Part shown: piece after piece, positions 32,514-45,506 of the stretch | How the letters are laid out: every line of letters starts with the position of its first letter | Position numbering within the stretch: position 1 is the first letter of the stretch | DNA from: Triatoma infestans | Lineage: Eukaryota > Arthropoda > Insecta > Hemiptera > Reduviidae | Direction: 5' to 3' | DNA length: 64,000 nt | Assembly: GCA_011037195.1 (NCBI GenBank) | Contig: JAAEAF010014539.1 | Coordinates: forward strand, 1 to 64,000 | Notes under the pieces: generated by a model | Databases searched by the model: none | Told to the model about the DNA's origin: nothing | What the model saw: only the letters and a program-made list of their open reading frames with translations | Made by a program: the position numbers and the translations under genes

Positions 32514-32553
<40 letters not shown>
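32505..32553 (+). repeat. (TAA)n microsatellite
   Basis: About 16 near-perfect AAT/TAA units. The same repeat forms the 3' tail of LINEs here. Confidence 0.85.
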
Positions 32554-32555
<2 letters not shown>

Positions 32556-32800
32556 CAGAAAAATCCATTCCGTCTGAAGGAACGGGATGTCTGTGGAAAG
32601 AAAAGCTTAAGCTATTTCCCTTTAAGGTTATTATCCGATTTGTTTGGACTGCGGTAAATTTTAGGTGGGCTAGATCCGGTTCTGGAAATTTGTTCTAGGC
32701 CGGATTTGTTGTTGTTTTTTGTGGAGTAGCTATATGGGCCCAGTGGGGTTTTGGATAGCGTAGAGCTTAGTCCCACCCCACAGGCAAATTAAAAAAAAAT
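32556..32800 (+). mobile_element. LINE 3'-end fragment (same family as 34445-35660)
   Basis: Shares GGATGTCTGTGGAA, TTATCCGATTTGTTTGGACTG, TTGTTGTTTTT and CCCACCCCACAGGCAAAT in order with the 3' end of the LINE ending at 35660. Confidence 0.7.
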
Positions 32801-33488
32801 ATCAAACTGCATAGAATAAGTTCTGCTCTCCTAACAGTGACAGAACTTGCTGGGGGTAGATAACTTATTAAAAACCCTAATATTTCGGGTTGGAAGAAAA
32901 ATCGGTTAATCTTAATTGGTGAATAGTGTTATATCAAGTTTCCCCTATTTTTCTTAAAAAATAGTTCCAGCGATTTTCTACTATCTTTGTATTAGGACCA
33001 TCACATTTGAAATATTTTTTTTGGAAAGTCATACGTTAGACTTATCTGTAAACTGGATATTTACCCTGCGATCCAGATATGAAAAAACACTGCCGATAAG
33101 AACAATGGTTACAAGGTTTACTGAAGCGCCTGATCACGTGCCCAAACCAAAACTCATATTCTCATTAAAACAGTTGGTAACCTTAAGCAGTCTAAGGCCG
33201 CTATTATTCACTAATCCTTATTTTCTCAAGGGCATGATGGTCCCAATATATTTTTACTGCATGTCAACATTCCTATAATTCTTCTAAATGTTAAAACGCT
33301 GGTATATGGTAGTCGCGCAAAAAACCTCCTTTCTACCAGAAATATCAGTATCAGACTATAATCTGTGCCGGACTCTGGACCACATTTCATAAGAGAAAAA
33401 AGTTGCTCGCGACAGATGAACAATTAAAAAAAAAAAAAAAAAAAAAAAAATAGAGAAATAGTTGACAACAAATAGAGAAATTTTAATT
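32801..33488. other. spacer, mostly unrecognised
   Basis: A decayed reversed Helentron-like piece is at about 32935-33030. A poly-A run is at about 33426-33450. No gene-like signal. Confidence 0.4.
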
Positions 33489-33489
33489 A

Positions 33490-33745
33490 AACTTTTTTTT
33501 ATGGCGCAACAGCCCATGAAGGGCCCCAGGGCTTGCCAAACGGCGATTTGAATAGGGGGTAAGCACGCCGCAGTTCCCACGCCGTTTAGTTCGAGCCTTC
33601 GCTACCCAGGGCGCTACTAACTAGCTTACGACTTTTCATCAAGATGCTGGGTCAACAACGATTTTGCCTCACGAGAATCGAATCCTGAATTCTCGCACGA
33701 ACGGCGATTGCGCTAGGCACTAGACCAACGTGTGAGGACTTTAAT
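33490..33745 (-). mobile_element. tRNA-derived SINE, family T
   Basis: Minus-strand copy. The 3' part comes first (ATGGCGCAACAGCCC, GCCAAACGGCGATTTGAAT, AGCCTTCGCTACC). The tRNA-like head in reverse (GAATCGAATCC, GCGCTAGGCACTAGACCAACG) ends near 33735. Confidence 0.75.
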
Positions 33746-33768
33746 TAAACCTTAAAACTGTTAAATTT

Positions 33769-34440
33769 TTACTTACTCTTACTGTTGTGAGAGAAAGTAT
33801 TTGTGATTGTGGCAAATTTTCAAAAAAGAGTTTTCACCAAAAATACATGGTTTTGGGGGAGGGGGACCTGAATACGAATGAAATGTTTTTATTGAATGTC
33901 TGTAAGTGTATCAACAATATATATAAAAATCAACAATAAATATGAAAAATCAACCAGAATTGCAGGAAGTAGGATTTTAGAATATATTTGTTCAGTAATA
34001 CGCGATTTTCTCAAAAGTAGCTCCAACGATTTTCTTTAAAATTTGCATACTATATAATATATACACAGGCATATAAATGCCTTTTATTTTTATATGAAAC
34101 GTATAGATAAATTAATTTCTGGAGAGTTCTGTGAAAACCTTTCTTTTAAAAATGCCTGGGTTTCTAAATTTGAAGAAAATCGGACAACTGGAAGTTGCGA
34201 CTTTACAGAATAATTCTCGGAGTTTTTTGAAAATTTTCTCGAAAACGAAAAAGATCCCCTAAGAAGGAAATTTTGCGATCATGGCAATTTTTTTTTTATA
34301 TATCAAGTTTTCACCGGAAATACATGTTTTGATGGACTTCCTTCCCCTGAGTAATGTTTTGTAATTAGTGTGTGCGTATGTGATCAGCATAATGCGAAAA
34401 TGAAAAATTCCAGAAAGTTCAAACTTGATGTTAAATTCTA
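33769..34440. mobile_element. mixed Helentron-like relics
   Basis: A reversed 3' end at 33769-33900 (TTACTCTTACTGTTGTGAGAG, TTTTCACC), a reversed module edge near 33999-34060, then a plus-orientation piece (GAAGAAAATCGGACAACTGG) from about 34155. Strongly diverged. Confidence 0.45.
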
Positions 34441-34444
34441 GGTT

Positions 34445-35627
34445 CTAATAAACTGCTGCTTGAGGATATTCCAACACTTGGCCTGTCTGGCGGTGACCGG
34501 TGCGATGCGGACCACGCCTACAGCGGCAATGGAGACTTTATTAGGAATTCCACCGATCTTTGTAGAGGTGAAAACTATGGCAATGAAAGCCTTTTATAGA
34601 ATTAAACGGGGTAAGCGATATGGTCACTCTACTATTCATCGCGAGATGATTTTGCTGGCTGTGTGTACGCATAAATTCTGTTATACCTGATAATTACCTC
34701 CGGGGGTTACACGGAGGTTCCAGAATGGATAGTAGGTCTGGAGCTGCAGTCAATTTTGAGACCGGAGATCATTTGGCAATATCTCTTGGTGAATGGACCA
34801 CGGTCTTCCAGACTGAGGTTTAAGCTATTCTTTGTTGTGTCTTGGATGAGAGGGTACGTAACAATAACTTAAAAGTTGTTTGTATCTGCTCGGACAGCCA
34901 AGCTGCGCTGAAGGCGCTGAGTTCATGTGTCTTCACTTCCAGGCTGGTGTGGAATGTTCTAAAAGACTGGAAGAGCTTTCTTCTCTGAAGATGTGCTTCT
35001 AGTCTGGGTGCCAGGTCACATGGGAATTTTTGGGAATGAGGAGGTGGATAGGTTTGCCAAATTAGGCGCCTCTCTTCCTTTCATTGGTCCCGAGCCTGCT
35101 GTTGGCGTGTCTTCTGGCACATGTCTGTCAGGCTTCCAGACATGGACAGCTTCACAGCATTCATCCTTATGGATGAGCTCAGTTGGTTTTCGGCAGTCCA
35201 AAATGCTCATCGGGGGTCCGGACAAGGCCATTAGTGAGACGTTGCTGTGTTTTTCACGGAGCGCTCTCAGGCATCTGGTTGGATCTCCTACTAGGACACT
35301 TGTGGTTTAAGGAGACATCTCTACATAATGGGCTCATGCCGGATCCATTTTGTAGGTCTGTGAGACAGAGGAGGAAACACCCATCCATCTTATGACTGAT
35401 TGCCTGGGTTGTGAGGAAATTAGGTTCAGGGCCTTTGGTCGGAATAGGATGTCTGTGGAAGAGCTAAGGTTATTGTCCGATTTATTCGGACTGCGGTGAA
35501 TCTTAGGTGGATTAGATCCGGGTCTGGATATTTGTTCCAGACCCGGTTTGTTGTTGTTTTTCTTGGGGTAGCTACATGGGCCGAGTAAGGCTTGAATAGT
35601 GTAGGGTTTGGTCCCACCCCACAGACA

Positions 35628-35658
<31 letters not shown>

Positions 35659-35660
35659 GG
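34445..35660 (+). mobile_element. LINE 3' half with RNase H (I-type), decayed
   Basis: Reads LACLAVTGAMRTTPTAAMET (34481-34540) and then GIPP, the region between RT and RNase H in I/R1-group LINEs. Next come an RNase H core with VCICSDSQAALKAL-like sequence (about 34880-34920) and LVWVPGHMGIFGNEEVDRFA (34999-35058), which carries the conserved catalytic His/Asn/Asp context. A CCHC-like ending follows (ETEEE...HLMTDCLGC), then a 3' UTR and a (TAA)n tail (35629-35658). Several frameshifts; the RT is missing. Confidence 0.82.
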
Positions 35661-35689
35661 ATCTAATAAAAGGATCCGACAATAAGATT

Positions 35690-36900
35690 TTAGTCACAAA
35701 TTGATCAATCGAGAAGTACCACTTTCCTAAATAGATTTTTCAGTTATTTTTTTTTGCGAATTTCTAGAAAATGGTTGCAACAATTTTCTTTAAACGTAGT
35801 ATATCAGTAAAATGTAGTTGCTGTGATGTGTTGTTGTATGTTTGTATGTACTGGAGCACGACCGGTTTTGTAAAGGGGCTTGTGAGTGTGTATGTTTAAG
35901 ATAGAGATAGAAGTATTAAAAATAGAGAATAAGAACCACTTTTAAATAAATAATTTAATTGTATATTAAATTGAGTAAATTTACAAGATAATTATTAATT
36001 TTGAATTAATTTATGAATGCAAGGAAACAAATAACTAGTAGCTAGATTGTTTGAAACTCAAATGTTAACACTTAAACTGGCACTGAATTTAAGAGAGTGA
36101 TTCCTGAATACAAATGTTCTGGTTGAATGTTCAATTAGACCGTTCTGTTTGAATCCAAAATTTAGACTCTCTCTGGAAAGAATGCTTTCTCTTCGTAATT
36201 CAAATCCTCCCCTGTGAGAAGGGGCAAAAAGACAAAGGTGACTAAGTTCTGTGACCACTTCTGTAACGGTGCATTTTTCTTTCAAATCATAATTTTCTTC
36301 AAAATTATATTTATAGATATAATTTATGACATCCATACATCAGCTACATCACATATCAAGAGCTACAACTTTTATATGTTACCATTTTTCAGGAAAATTA
36401 ATTTTAGAATTGTAGTTTTGGACGTGGGGTGACGTTAGGATTTCCTCTAAAGTGCCATTTTCGGATCCTATCATGTATATAGTAATATTAATTAGAATTA
36501 AGTTGTATTGTTGAAATTCCGAGTTTGAAGAAAGTCAATAGACATAAAGTGCGACTCTACTCAACCGGTTTTTTTTTTTTTTTCAGTTTTCTGCGACTCT
36601 CTCGGTAAAGATGCAACGAATTTTCTTGTACTTAGTTTACAAAATATATGCATATAAAGACCTATAACTTTTGTTTTGAAACTTTTATCCACGTAAATAG
36701 ATTTTAGGGGTGATGGAAGGTTGTGCTTCCCTCAATAGTCGGTTTTATTACCCCCCCCCCCTTAAAATACATATAATAATAATAATAATAATATTGAAGC
36801 CATTTAAATTTGGTAATAATTTCAAGTTTGAGGGAAATTTGTAAAGAATAATATGTACATGTTATTGAGGCCGTGTGAGTGTTTCACAAACTAGATTTTT
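35690..36900 (-). mobile_element. diverged Helentron-like element with an unknown insert
   Basis: In reverse: AGAAGTACCACTTTCC, TTCTAGAAAATGGTTGCAAC and TTTCTTTAAACGTAGTATATC (to about 35825). It resumes at about 36340 with AGAGCTACAACTTTTAT and a C-poor patch, and reaches the 5' end GTGTGAGTGTTTCACAAA at about 36866-36890. The ~510 bp in between are foreign to the family. Confidence 0.5.
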
Positions 36901-36904
36901 TTTC

Positions 36905-37860
36905 TCTTTAAACTTGAGAATATAGGTAACAGCATAAATATTTACCTATCGCTATGACGTTGATTCTCGGCATGATGGTGGTGCTATCTAGCGGCCAATT
37001 AGTAGCCGCATTCAACTACTTGGACCAGATACCAATATGTGCAATTTATGGCTGCCCATCTCAACTAGATAGTTATGTGCCAATTTAATTTGGAAAAATT
37101 CCCAGCTTATAGCTGCTATAATCTAATGCAACTAGGATTTATTACAATTGTCTTCTCCTTTCAGCCAACTTTTTTGATCCATATATTTTTTACTGTCCCC
37201 TCTCCTAAGAAATCTATAATAGAACGAAAGTGTCATAAGTTAAATGGTTAATTTAAAAAATAAAATAAAAAATCATAATTTAAAAACTCTTTTTAATAAC
37301 TGCTTGTATGTTTGACAGAAGTAAATAAATAAATTAATAAATAATAAACAATCATAATAATAGAAATGAACAATCAATAAATAGTACACATAATGTTAAA
37401 TTGAACAAATTTGACAAAAATAAACAAAAAAAACTAGTTATGATCCAGAATTATATATATTACAATATATATGAATAATGACAACAAAGATTTGCACATT
37501 TATTCAGGGGAAATAGGAACTGGAACTACTACTAAAAAACTAATTAGACATAGGTTTTATTTTAAAAACATACAAATAAAAAATGACGTTTGTTATTAAG
37601 GACGTTTCAGGCTTGACCACTTTGTTTTTTTTGGCAACACTGCAATTTGCTAAGAGAAAGACGATGGTATTTCTAATGCAAGCACATTCACAAATAAGTT
37701 TTAACACATTGAAAATATAAAAAACTTGTCACAAACCTTAATATTAAATTTGCATCATTTTGCAAGTAACCACTTGTTAGGGCGTTTTAATTCTATACAG
37801 TCAGCGCTTTTCAACATGTTCTTCTTCCTCCCCAATGGGATTAAATCATTGGTTAAATAA
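36905..37860. other. AT-rich intergenic DNA, nothing recognised
   Basis: No coding signal or known repeat identified. Confidence 0.4.
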
Positions 37861-37861
37861 G

Positions 37862-38085
37862 TTTAAAGAAAACTAAACCTTTGGCACTACAGCTCATGAA
37901 GGGTCAAAGTTTGTCTTGACGCATACGTTTGTTTAGTTTTTGCCTTCGCTGACATGTTCGTTGTTTAAATATAATTCCCCATTTTTCTCGACGATGCTGG
38001 TTCAACACTATTTAATTGAGCCCTGTTTTTTTCACACCAAAAGCGGAGTGCCTAGCCATTACACCAATTCGAGGACAATTTTTAT
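37862..38085 (-). mobile_element. tRNA-derived SINE, family T (diverged)
   Basis: Reverse copy: GGCACTACAGCTCATGAAGGG, GCCTTCGCTGACATG, CTCGACGATGCTGGTTCAACA, and the head in reverse GTGCCTAGCCATTACACCAA. Confidence 0.6.
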
Positions 38086-38089
38086 AGAA

Positions 38090-39900
38090 CTTAATAAAAT
38101 AATAATTTCTGTTCATAATCTTGAAAACTATTTTTTTTAAATTCCAAATCATTTAGAAGATTCTTTTTTTCTTTTGAGGAGTGATACTTTTGCATTATTC
38201 ACAATAAATATGATTCGCGATTAGTTCAATTTGTTTTCATTAATTGATTAGAATAACACGGCTTTTTATTTTTTTTATTTGGGATAAAAGTGGGTTGAAA
38301 TAGCATCCCAGCCTAACATCAAAAATATTTATACTGATTCCCTGAATGCTCACAACTACACATGTTAGGGCATGCCCATAGGTAAGGTGACTGTGTGCGA
38401 GTAAGTTTAGTGAACTCAAAAACATTCTCCACCTCATTATCACATGATTCATTTCCACCTGTATGTTCATATACTTGAGCAGTTGTTTATGGCCAATGAA
38501 AAAAAAAAGAAAAGACAAATAAAGAGAAGTTTTCTAAAACATACACTGACCATATCATCGGACAAATTGGACATTTTTTAGGATGAGATAAACGAGCTTA
38601 AATTTCATTTTGATATAATTATAACTATGGTTTTCAAATGAAATTATAATTTTTTTTTTTGTTATTTTAACAACTTTTTGACGTTAGGTTAAAGTAAGTG
38701 CTAACTAAGACTCTTCCTGTATACTCAAAAGCGAAGAAACTTTAGGCTTTTGCGAAGAAAGAAGTTTTATGCTTCCGTTTTAGAACAAAATTTAAACAAA
38801 TCTTTTCAAATTTAATTATAATAACGAAATTTAATGTCTTTTTTTGCAATCCACTGGCAGATTATCTACAATTTTGTTAGGTTTTTACTCAAGGTACGAT
38901 ACCCAATGAGCGCAGGGCCCCTAAGCGGATGCAACTCCCCCTTATGCTTGCCTTGAGCTGGCCATCATTAGTTAATGTAGTTCTTTGGCTGTTTACAATT
39001 TTCTTAAATTATATGATATGTATTTTATTACAACATATTCAAATCAGTGCAACAATTCCATGTTTGCACGATAGTAAAAGTCGTATTGCACTATTTCAAA
39101 TAAATAAGACTTTTTTTTTTAGAACAGTCCATAAATATAATTATAAATTAATGAATTACTTCTATAGTTGTTAATTTCAAAGAGTTTACAGACTTCAAAA
39201 AAACACAGGCTAGGATAATGTGTAAACCAATTCTGTTGAAAAAAAAAAAAAAAAAGAAATAATTCCGAGGAAGTGAAATAAAAACAAACTGAATCCTATA
39301 ATCATGATTCAATCCGATAAATTTCTCCCCAAAAATCCTTTATTTTAATGTTTTAAGCGACACTCTCATGCAATATCAAGAATTGGCTTCCTGTGTTTTG
39401 TTTTTTTGGTTTTTTATTCAGTATTATCACTCCATATGCTTAAAAAGGTCAGTCATTTGTTTGTTTGTTTTTTTTTTAATTGTAAAATACGATTTTAAAA
39501 GTTTAAATTAAAGTGGTTGTTATTTAGAAAAATTATTAACTTCAATAGAGCACGCTTTGGGTTTAAAAACCGGCTAAAAGTGGTCAAGACTGAAAGTCTT
39601 CTAAATTATAGATTTTTAGATGTGAAACACTTAACAGATTGCAAAAATAGGTTACTTCTAATGTCGGCCTTAATCTAAACAAATAAATGGTTAAGTAGCT
39701 ATTTTATGGACCGATTTTTTAGAGGAAACTTCCAATTATTGTTAACACTAAGTAAAATAAAATAATAAATAAAACAAGCGCCATGTTACTTTTGTATTGT
39801 TTTGGAGGTTATAAGTGCTCCAACTATTACAACTTATAACCTCATCAACTCTTGAGGTTATAAGTGCCCAAATATTACTGTCATGGTATTGTCTAAATCA

Positions 39901-39933
<33 letters not shown>

Positions 39934-41290
39934 TATAAAGAATCTATACAATAATCAACATAAATAGTTTTAAACTACAATATTGTGTGGCTAGAATTGA
40001 GAATTATAAATCTCCTAGAATTTACCTATAAAATCTCTTCAATTACAATTTAATGTGGCTTCACTTAAATTTTTAAAGTGTAATCAGGGTAAGAAATAAT
40101 TTTATATTTCTTTTTTGCAAGCTTCTCTAAAATGTTTAGGTATATCTTTAACTAACAGGAAATTATAAAAAAAAAAAAATATCAAAATATTATATTTAGA
40201 TTTCAATTCTCAACTCACATTCACGATTCTTTTTTTTCCACTTATCACTAATATTTTTATGTCAAAAACAAAATTTCGATCAATTAGTTTTTTCTTTGTT
40301 TCCATTCAAAAATTTTTGTAAATATTAAATTTGTTCATTCATGATCCAGTTGGAAAAATTGAATTACATTTACACATACATACATTATAATGAAAATAAT
40401 ACTATTTATGATGTAAATGTTCAAAACTTTCATTTTAAAACTTTAATATAAATAAAATAATAAAATGGATACATAAATATTTATCAATGTAAACCCATCC
40501 TATCGGAGGTAAATGGTTACAAACTTTCACCAGTTTTTATCAAATAACCATCAATAGTATAATATTAGTAAAAAATAAATAAAATAAGTACAAAGAAATC
40601 AACAAACAAAATAACAGAAATTAAGTGTCAAATAAAGTAGAGACAATTTTGAAAACATCTACTGTTTTCCGTTAAAATTTAAAAAAAAAATATAAAGGAG
40701 TATATACCAACATTTAACAATTTGAAAAATAAATTTCGGTTTAATAACAATAAAATAGCGAGTAAATATTCAACATAAAACTCAAGCATTAAGTATTGGA
40801 GAGTATGTACTCACGCTTTATCAGAACAAAAAAAAAAACCTAATAAATATTCATGTCTTTTGAGTATATTCTCCTTAAATTTGGATCCGTGGTTATTTGT
40901 GGTGCAATTTTAGAAAATAGCTATTTAGAGAACTTAATTTAAATTTCACAAAAACGTAAAATAAATTTAGAACTTGATTTTAAGCTTCCTTGTAGACTGG
41001 GACTGAAAATGCTTTAACAATATTGTGAGAATTAAGTTAGAATTTACGTTAGTAGAGATCTTTTATAAATAAATGGAAGAAATGAAATATTTTCCAAAAG
41101 TTTGAACAATCAGTTTTCCAAATCTATAAAACTATTTAAGATTATCGATCTAGTTCTATCATTTTTTTTTATTCCGTTGATATGCCCTTAACACTTAATT
41201 AGTTTAAGCTTTGAGGGTACTTTCAACACTAGGTCATTACAAGTTTTTGCACGTCAAAAGAATGCTGACGTTTGATGCCTAATAATAAAA
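38090..41290. other. long AT-rich intergenic stretch
   Basis: No convincing gene. A (TAA)n run lies at about 39903-39933. A duplicated GAGGTTATAAGTGC motif occurs at 39806-39820 and 39854-39868. Everything else is AT-rich with no signal I recognise. Confidence 0.4.
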
Positions 41291-41429
41291 CCTTTTGGTG
41301 GCTTTGTTTATATAATTCATATCAATGTTAACTTTGACCAATCCTTTTTTCAATTAAATATCCAGTCTTTACCTTCCGTGTGCTATTTGTAATCTACTAC
41401 CAAAATATCCGAAAAAAAATTGTGATTCA

Positions 41430-42440
41430 CGGTTTTTTGAAAATTACTGAGAAGAAGGACTAAACGCAAAGATGGCAGGCGAATAAATTTTTGTAACGAA
41501 ATAAGTGGGGATGGTGTGCCTGAATGCGGCAACATTTTAGTTTGAACGAAGTGGGGGACACCAGCCTTCAAAATTAGCCAACATCAGCTCGTCCTTCGAA
41601 TATCGATGATAAGGAATTTTCGCACAAATGTGGAAAGCAGAATTCATATGCAACCACTCGAGGATTAATGACCACCATTATAGGGTCTTCATAGACAAGA
41701 TGGGTCGTGATTTTACAAAGCTGGATGTCGGGGATTTAAGACCAAAATCAGATCCTTCCTGACTTGTCATAATGTCAAGCCAAAAAGCGTATCGATGAGT
41801 GCAAAAATAGTTTTTGCTCTGAAATTCAAAAGGAGACCGATTTTTGGAAAAACATAATACAAGTGATGAAAATTAGTTATTTCTGAAAAACCAAAACAAC
41901 TTAGACAATGGCTATCACATGGCCACGCATCCCAAACGGAAGTAGCCAAGGTACGTTCAGGAAAAAAGTCATGCTTTGCGTAAGATGGAACACTGAAGGT
42001 GTTTTCCACTTTGTACTTGTTCCAGAAGGCATGGCTGGTGACTCTGAACTTTATACTGAAAGCTCATTATATTTCAAAAAGACTTAAAAGCAAGGTACCT
42101 CTTGCAATTAACTGCAATACAGCTATTCGGTAACAAGATAACATTCTCGCCCATCGTTCGCGTATGACACAGCTTGGCAACATTGGAAGGAGCAAGCATT
42201 TTCCCTGCAAGCAATCTGATTATGGACTTCTCGGTTAGTAGCACTTTTTCTCAAAGAACGAAACTCTGAAAATCATTAAACAGCGCGATTAGGATGCAAG
42301 AAGTTTTTCGCCTCAAAACCCCCAAAGGAGTGGTGGCGTCACCAAATTGAAATGCTTGCAGAATAGTGGATGAAAGTGATAGAAATTGAAAGTTTATATT
42401 TCAAGTAAGTGTTTTTATATTTACTTGGGCAAAAAAAACT
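41430..42440 (+). mobile_element. mariner relic, full-length coding trace
   Basis: A frame-broken transposase is readable along its length: NEVGDTSLQN followed by TSARPSNIDD (about 41537-41610), RIDECKNSFCSEIQKETDF (about 41790-41845), LRQWLSHG (about 41900-41925) and EGVFHFVLVPEG (41997-42030). A decayed NILAH block (about 42142) and the C-terminal FFASKPPKEWWRHQIEMLAE (42307-42366) follow. The order matches mariner transposases. Inverted ends could not be defined. It is unrelated to the 4330-5283 element by ends. Confidence 0.75.
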
Positions 42441-42701
42441 TTTGTAACAACCTCTGTAATAATTTTAATAAAAGTCAAGGGGCTGTTGGGAAAATTTTGA
42501 ACTTAACTGTTCATTTATAGAAGCCTCCTGAAAACGAGATTAATATTACGTTTCCTAACATTCAATTATATGCCCACATTTGGGTGAGTATACTCAAGGC
42601 ACTGATTATTATTTTGTATTATTAGAGTATAAGCTCTGACTTCATGCTCAAGTCCATGTGAATATTCATATTTTTACTCATATCACCCAATATCTTATTA
42701 T

Positions 42702-43076
42702 TATGTAAGAAGAAATTTGATGAAGATTAGTCAAAAAAGGAAGGAAACTTTCAATTATGCCAACATTTCGACAGAGTTTCCTGCCTTTATCAAGGCTTTA
42801 ATATATAGATAGTCGTGAAGATGTGGAGAAAGAATTTTTAAATATACACATTTATTACATCGCAGAACATAAAAAAAAGAAACTAGTAACTTTTAATTTT
42901 CTTATTTTATGTTTCTGCGATGTAATAAATGTGTATGTTTAAAAATTCTTTCTCCACATCTTCACGACTATCTATATATTAAAGCCTTGATAAAAACAGG
43001 AAACTCTGTCGAAATGTTGGCATAATTGAAGATTTCTTTCTTTCTTGACCGATCCTCACCAAATTTCTTCATAATA
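42702..43076. repeat. ~375-bp foldback with hammerhead-like motif
   Basis: Two arms of about 180 bp are nearly exact inverted copies around a centre near 42885. Reading outward, each arm carries AAGCC-TTGATAA, a CAG...CTG stem, CGAAATGTT and GGC, the same order as the other PLE-type modules in the window but with a degraded core. Confidence 0.7.
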
Positions 43077-43079
43077 TAA

Positions 43080-45331
43080 TTCATCAACGGTCAACAAATA
43101 CTTTAATATTATTATATAAAAATAACCTCACCTGTTTTATTTATAACGTTGAAAAAAAATCTGGAAAACTTCGTTTTTTTTTTATATTTACAAATCTACT
43201 TTCCAAAGACAAACAATTGACACATTTTCCTAATTAATTCAAAAATACTGATCAAATGGAATGGTGATATAAATTATTTTTTTGAAAGCTCCAAAACACC
43301 ACAGCACTAATTTTTTTTTTTTACTTTACTTTAAAAAGAAGTAATTTTTCAAAAACAATACAAAATGTTATTTCAAAACTCGAAACTGAAACAAAAACAA
43401 AAATAAGTCCAATCTTGTTAGTAGTAACTTAACTTCACAAGCAAAGCCGAACGAATCATCTTAATTTATAAATAAATAAAAAAAACATTATTATCATTAT
43501 TATTAAGTAAATGAGGCGCAGATACACTTTTTTGTTATCTATATGGAATATATAACGCAGGTGGTGAATAATCAGACAGCAAGACTGCGGTAATTCTCCT
43601 TAAAGCAGTAGATAAATGGATAGGGGGAAGACGCTTTGTGTGACGGGTTTAACATTTTTGAAAATATTCTACAACTTATCATTATAGAATAATTTGCTTA
43701 GTTAGTAATTCTTAGCTGTAAGCTCCCTTATTGGAGACAGTGGAGGGGATAATTGGAAGACACTGAAAAATTTAACGATTTCATTGTCAAAGAAAAGATT
43801 TTCATTCCTGATTAAGATGTCTGATCTACCCCCACCCCCACCCCCATGCATCACCACTAAATCAAATTTCATTTATTACGATTTTCTTGGTGAAGAAATA
43901 TTGTCATTCATGCTTCTAGTCCCGGGTATAGAAGTGACCATAATTAGGAGCGCATAATATCGCTTACGAACGCAAACAGTAAAGATAAACACAGGCTAAA
44001 AGACCATAATAATCACATCATCGAGTTCCATTCTGAAAATTTAGAATTTCACTAAAAATGGCGCTGCTCTTCAGAAAACTTAACTTTTCACATTATTCGC
44101 CAATTTTTAGGATAGTTTTTGGTAGTCATGATAGCAGCGATGAGAACACTTTACCTCAAAATGTTATTCTATATGTATATAGGGGAAATTTAGAACCAAC
44201 TGTCACGAACTTGACAATATAATTAGTATGCGGGTTATATCCATAATATTTCAATAATCAATCAAAATATTTCATTTAAAAATGTAAGGTCTTTTTAATA
44301 AAACATTGGTTAATTTCATTCTAAATCTGTAGCATTAATTATTTTTTATCCTACGCCATTGACTTCGTCTATTCAACCATTCTGCGTCGCGCGGCCCAAT
44401 ATAAAAGAATAGGTAAGCTGCGCTAGCAATTGATATGTTCGTTTAGCTGGATATCTAGAAGACACGTGGTAAAATTAAATATAATTTTTTGTTTACATTC
44501 TGGCTCCTTTATTCCCTGAGTTATTTAATTTTGTTTTGTTTTTGTTTTTAGGGGCTAATGCATGAAAATTTATCAGCACTGCATATCTGCTAACGCGACC
44601 ACAAAGCGCACCTACAGGCGGCTGCTGCTGCTGTGATCACATCTAAAGTTGGTCTTATTGTTTGCTAAACAATTTGGAAGGATTTTTCCTGCTAATCCAC
44701 GCCTTGCATTCACCATTAAATGAAATGAAATGAAATTTGCAAATAATTATGAAATCAAAAATTTAAAAAAAAAATTTAACATATTGTGTCTCAAATTTTA
44801 TACTACTATAGTTCACATATTATCACAGACCACAGATCTGTCTGCAGTAAATAACAAAATATTTATCTATTATAAAAATATCGACTTGAAAATTGTTTTT
44901 TAATTTTCTTATGTTTTTTTATATAAAGTTTAAAAAAAAACAAAAAAAAACATTCCGAAGGAGCCGAAACAATAGAGTTGAAGGTAGCTGAAATTTTGAA
45001 AAGTAATTTATCAGTGATGAAACTGGTGTGTTTCCTTCTTTTTGAGAGAGAGAGAGTGAGTGTGTGTTTGTGTGAGAGAGAAAGAGAGTGATAAAATTAG
45101 GTAGAAACAATCAACTCTATAGTTTTGAGCTAAATTATAACGAACTAGTTTTTATAAGATAACAAAAATAATAGTAATAATACAATTTTTGTTTGTTTGT
45201 CGTAATTCCATTCCTTGTCATAAAAAAAAAAAAAAAAAGTCGATAAAAAATATCTTTTTGAGAATATTATATACCTAGCTATTTTAGACGAATGGATCAC
45301 AGACATAAAGTAGATAATAAAAATTAGATGA
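43080..45331. other. intergenic DNA and presumed 3' UTR side of the carrier gene
   Basis: AT-rich, with no separate gene. A reversed fragment of the 4205-5614 unit (ATTCTGCGTCGCGCGGCCCA) is at about 44379-44398. The carrier's minus-strand 3' UTR must lie in the 45331 side, but its poly(A) site cannot be fixed. Confidence 0.45.
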
Positions 45332-45506
45332 TTAAAGTTTTAGACCAGTATCTAAATTTAAAGCTTGTTTCATTAATTCATATACAGAAAAAGACACAGC
45401 CACCATTGGCATTGCACGTAAATAATTTATACTCATGCCTCTGTACAGTCCACGGAAAACGCCATTCTCTTTGTAGATCAGGATTAAAGTTTTCATCATG
45501 CCCATA
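45332..45506 (-). CDS. SLC25A16: SLC25A16-like exon 7 (stop)
   Basis: 175 nt after TTTACAG, ending TAA at 45334-45332. Encodes VFRGLYRGMSINYLRAMP and the C-terminal helix YELMKQAL. Confidence 0.9.
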
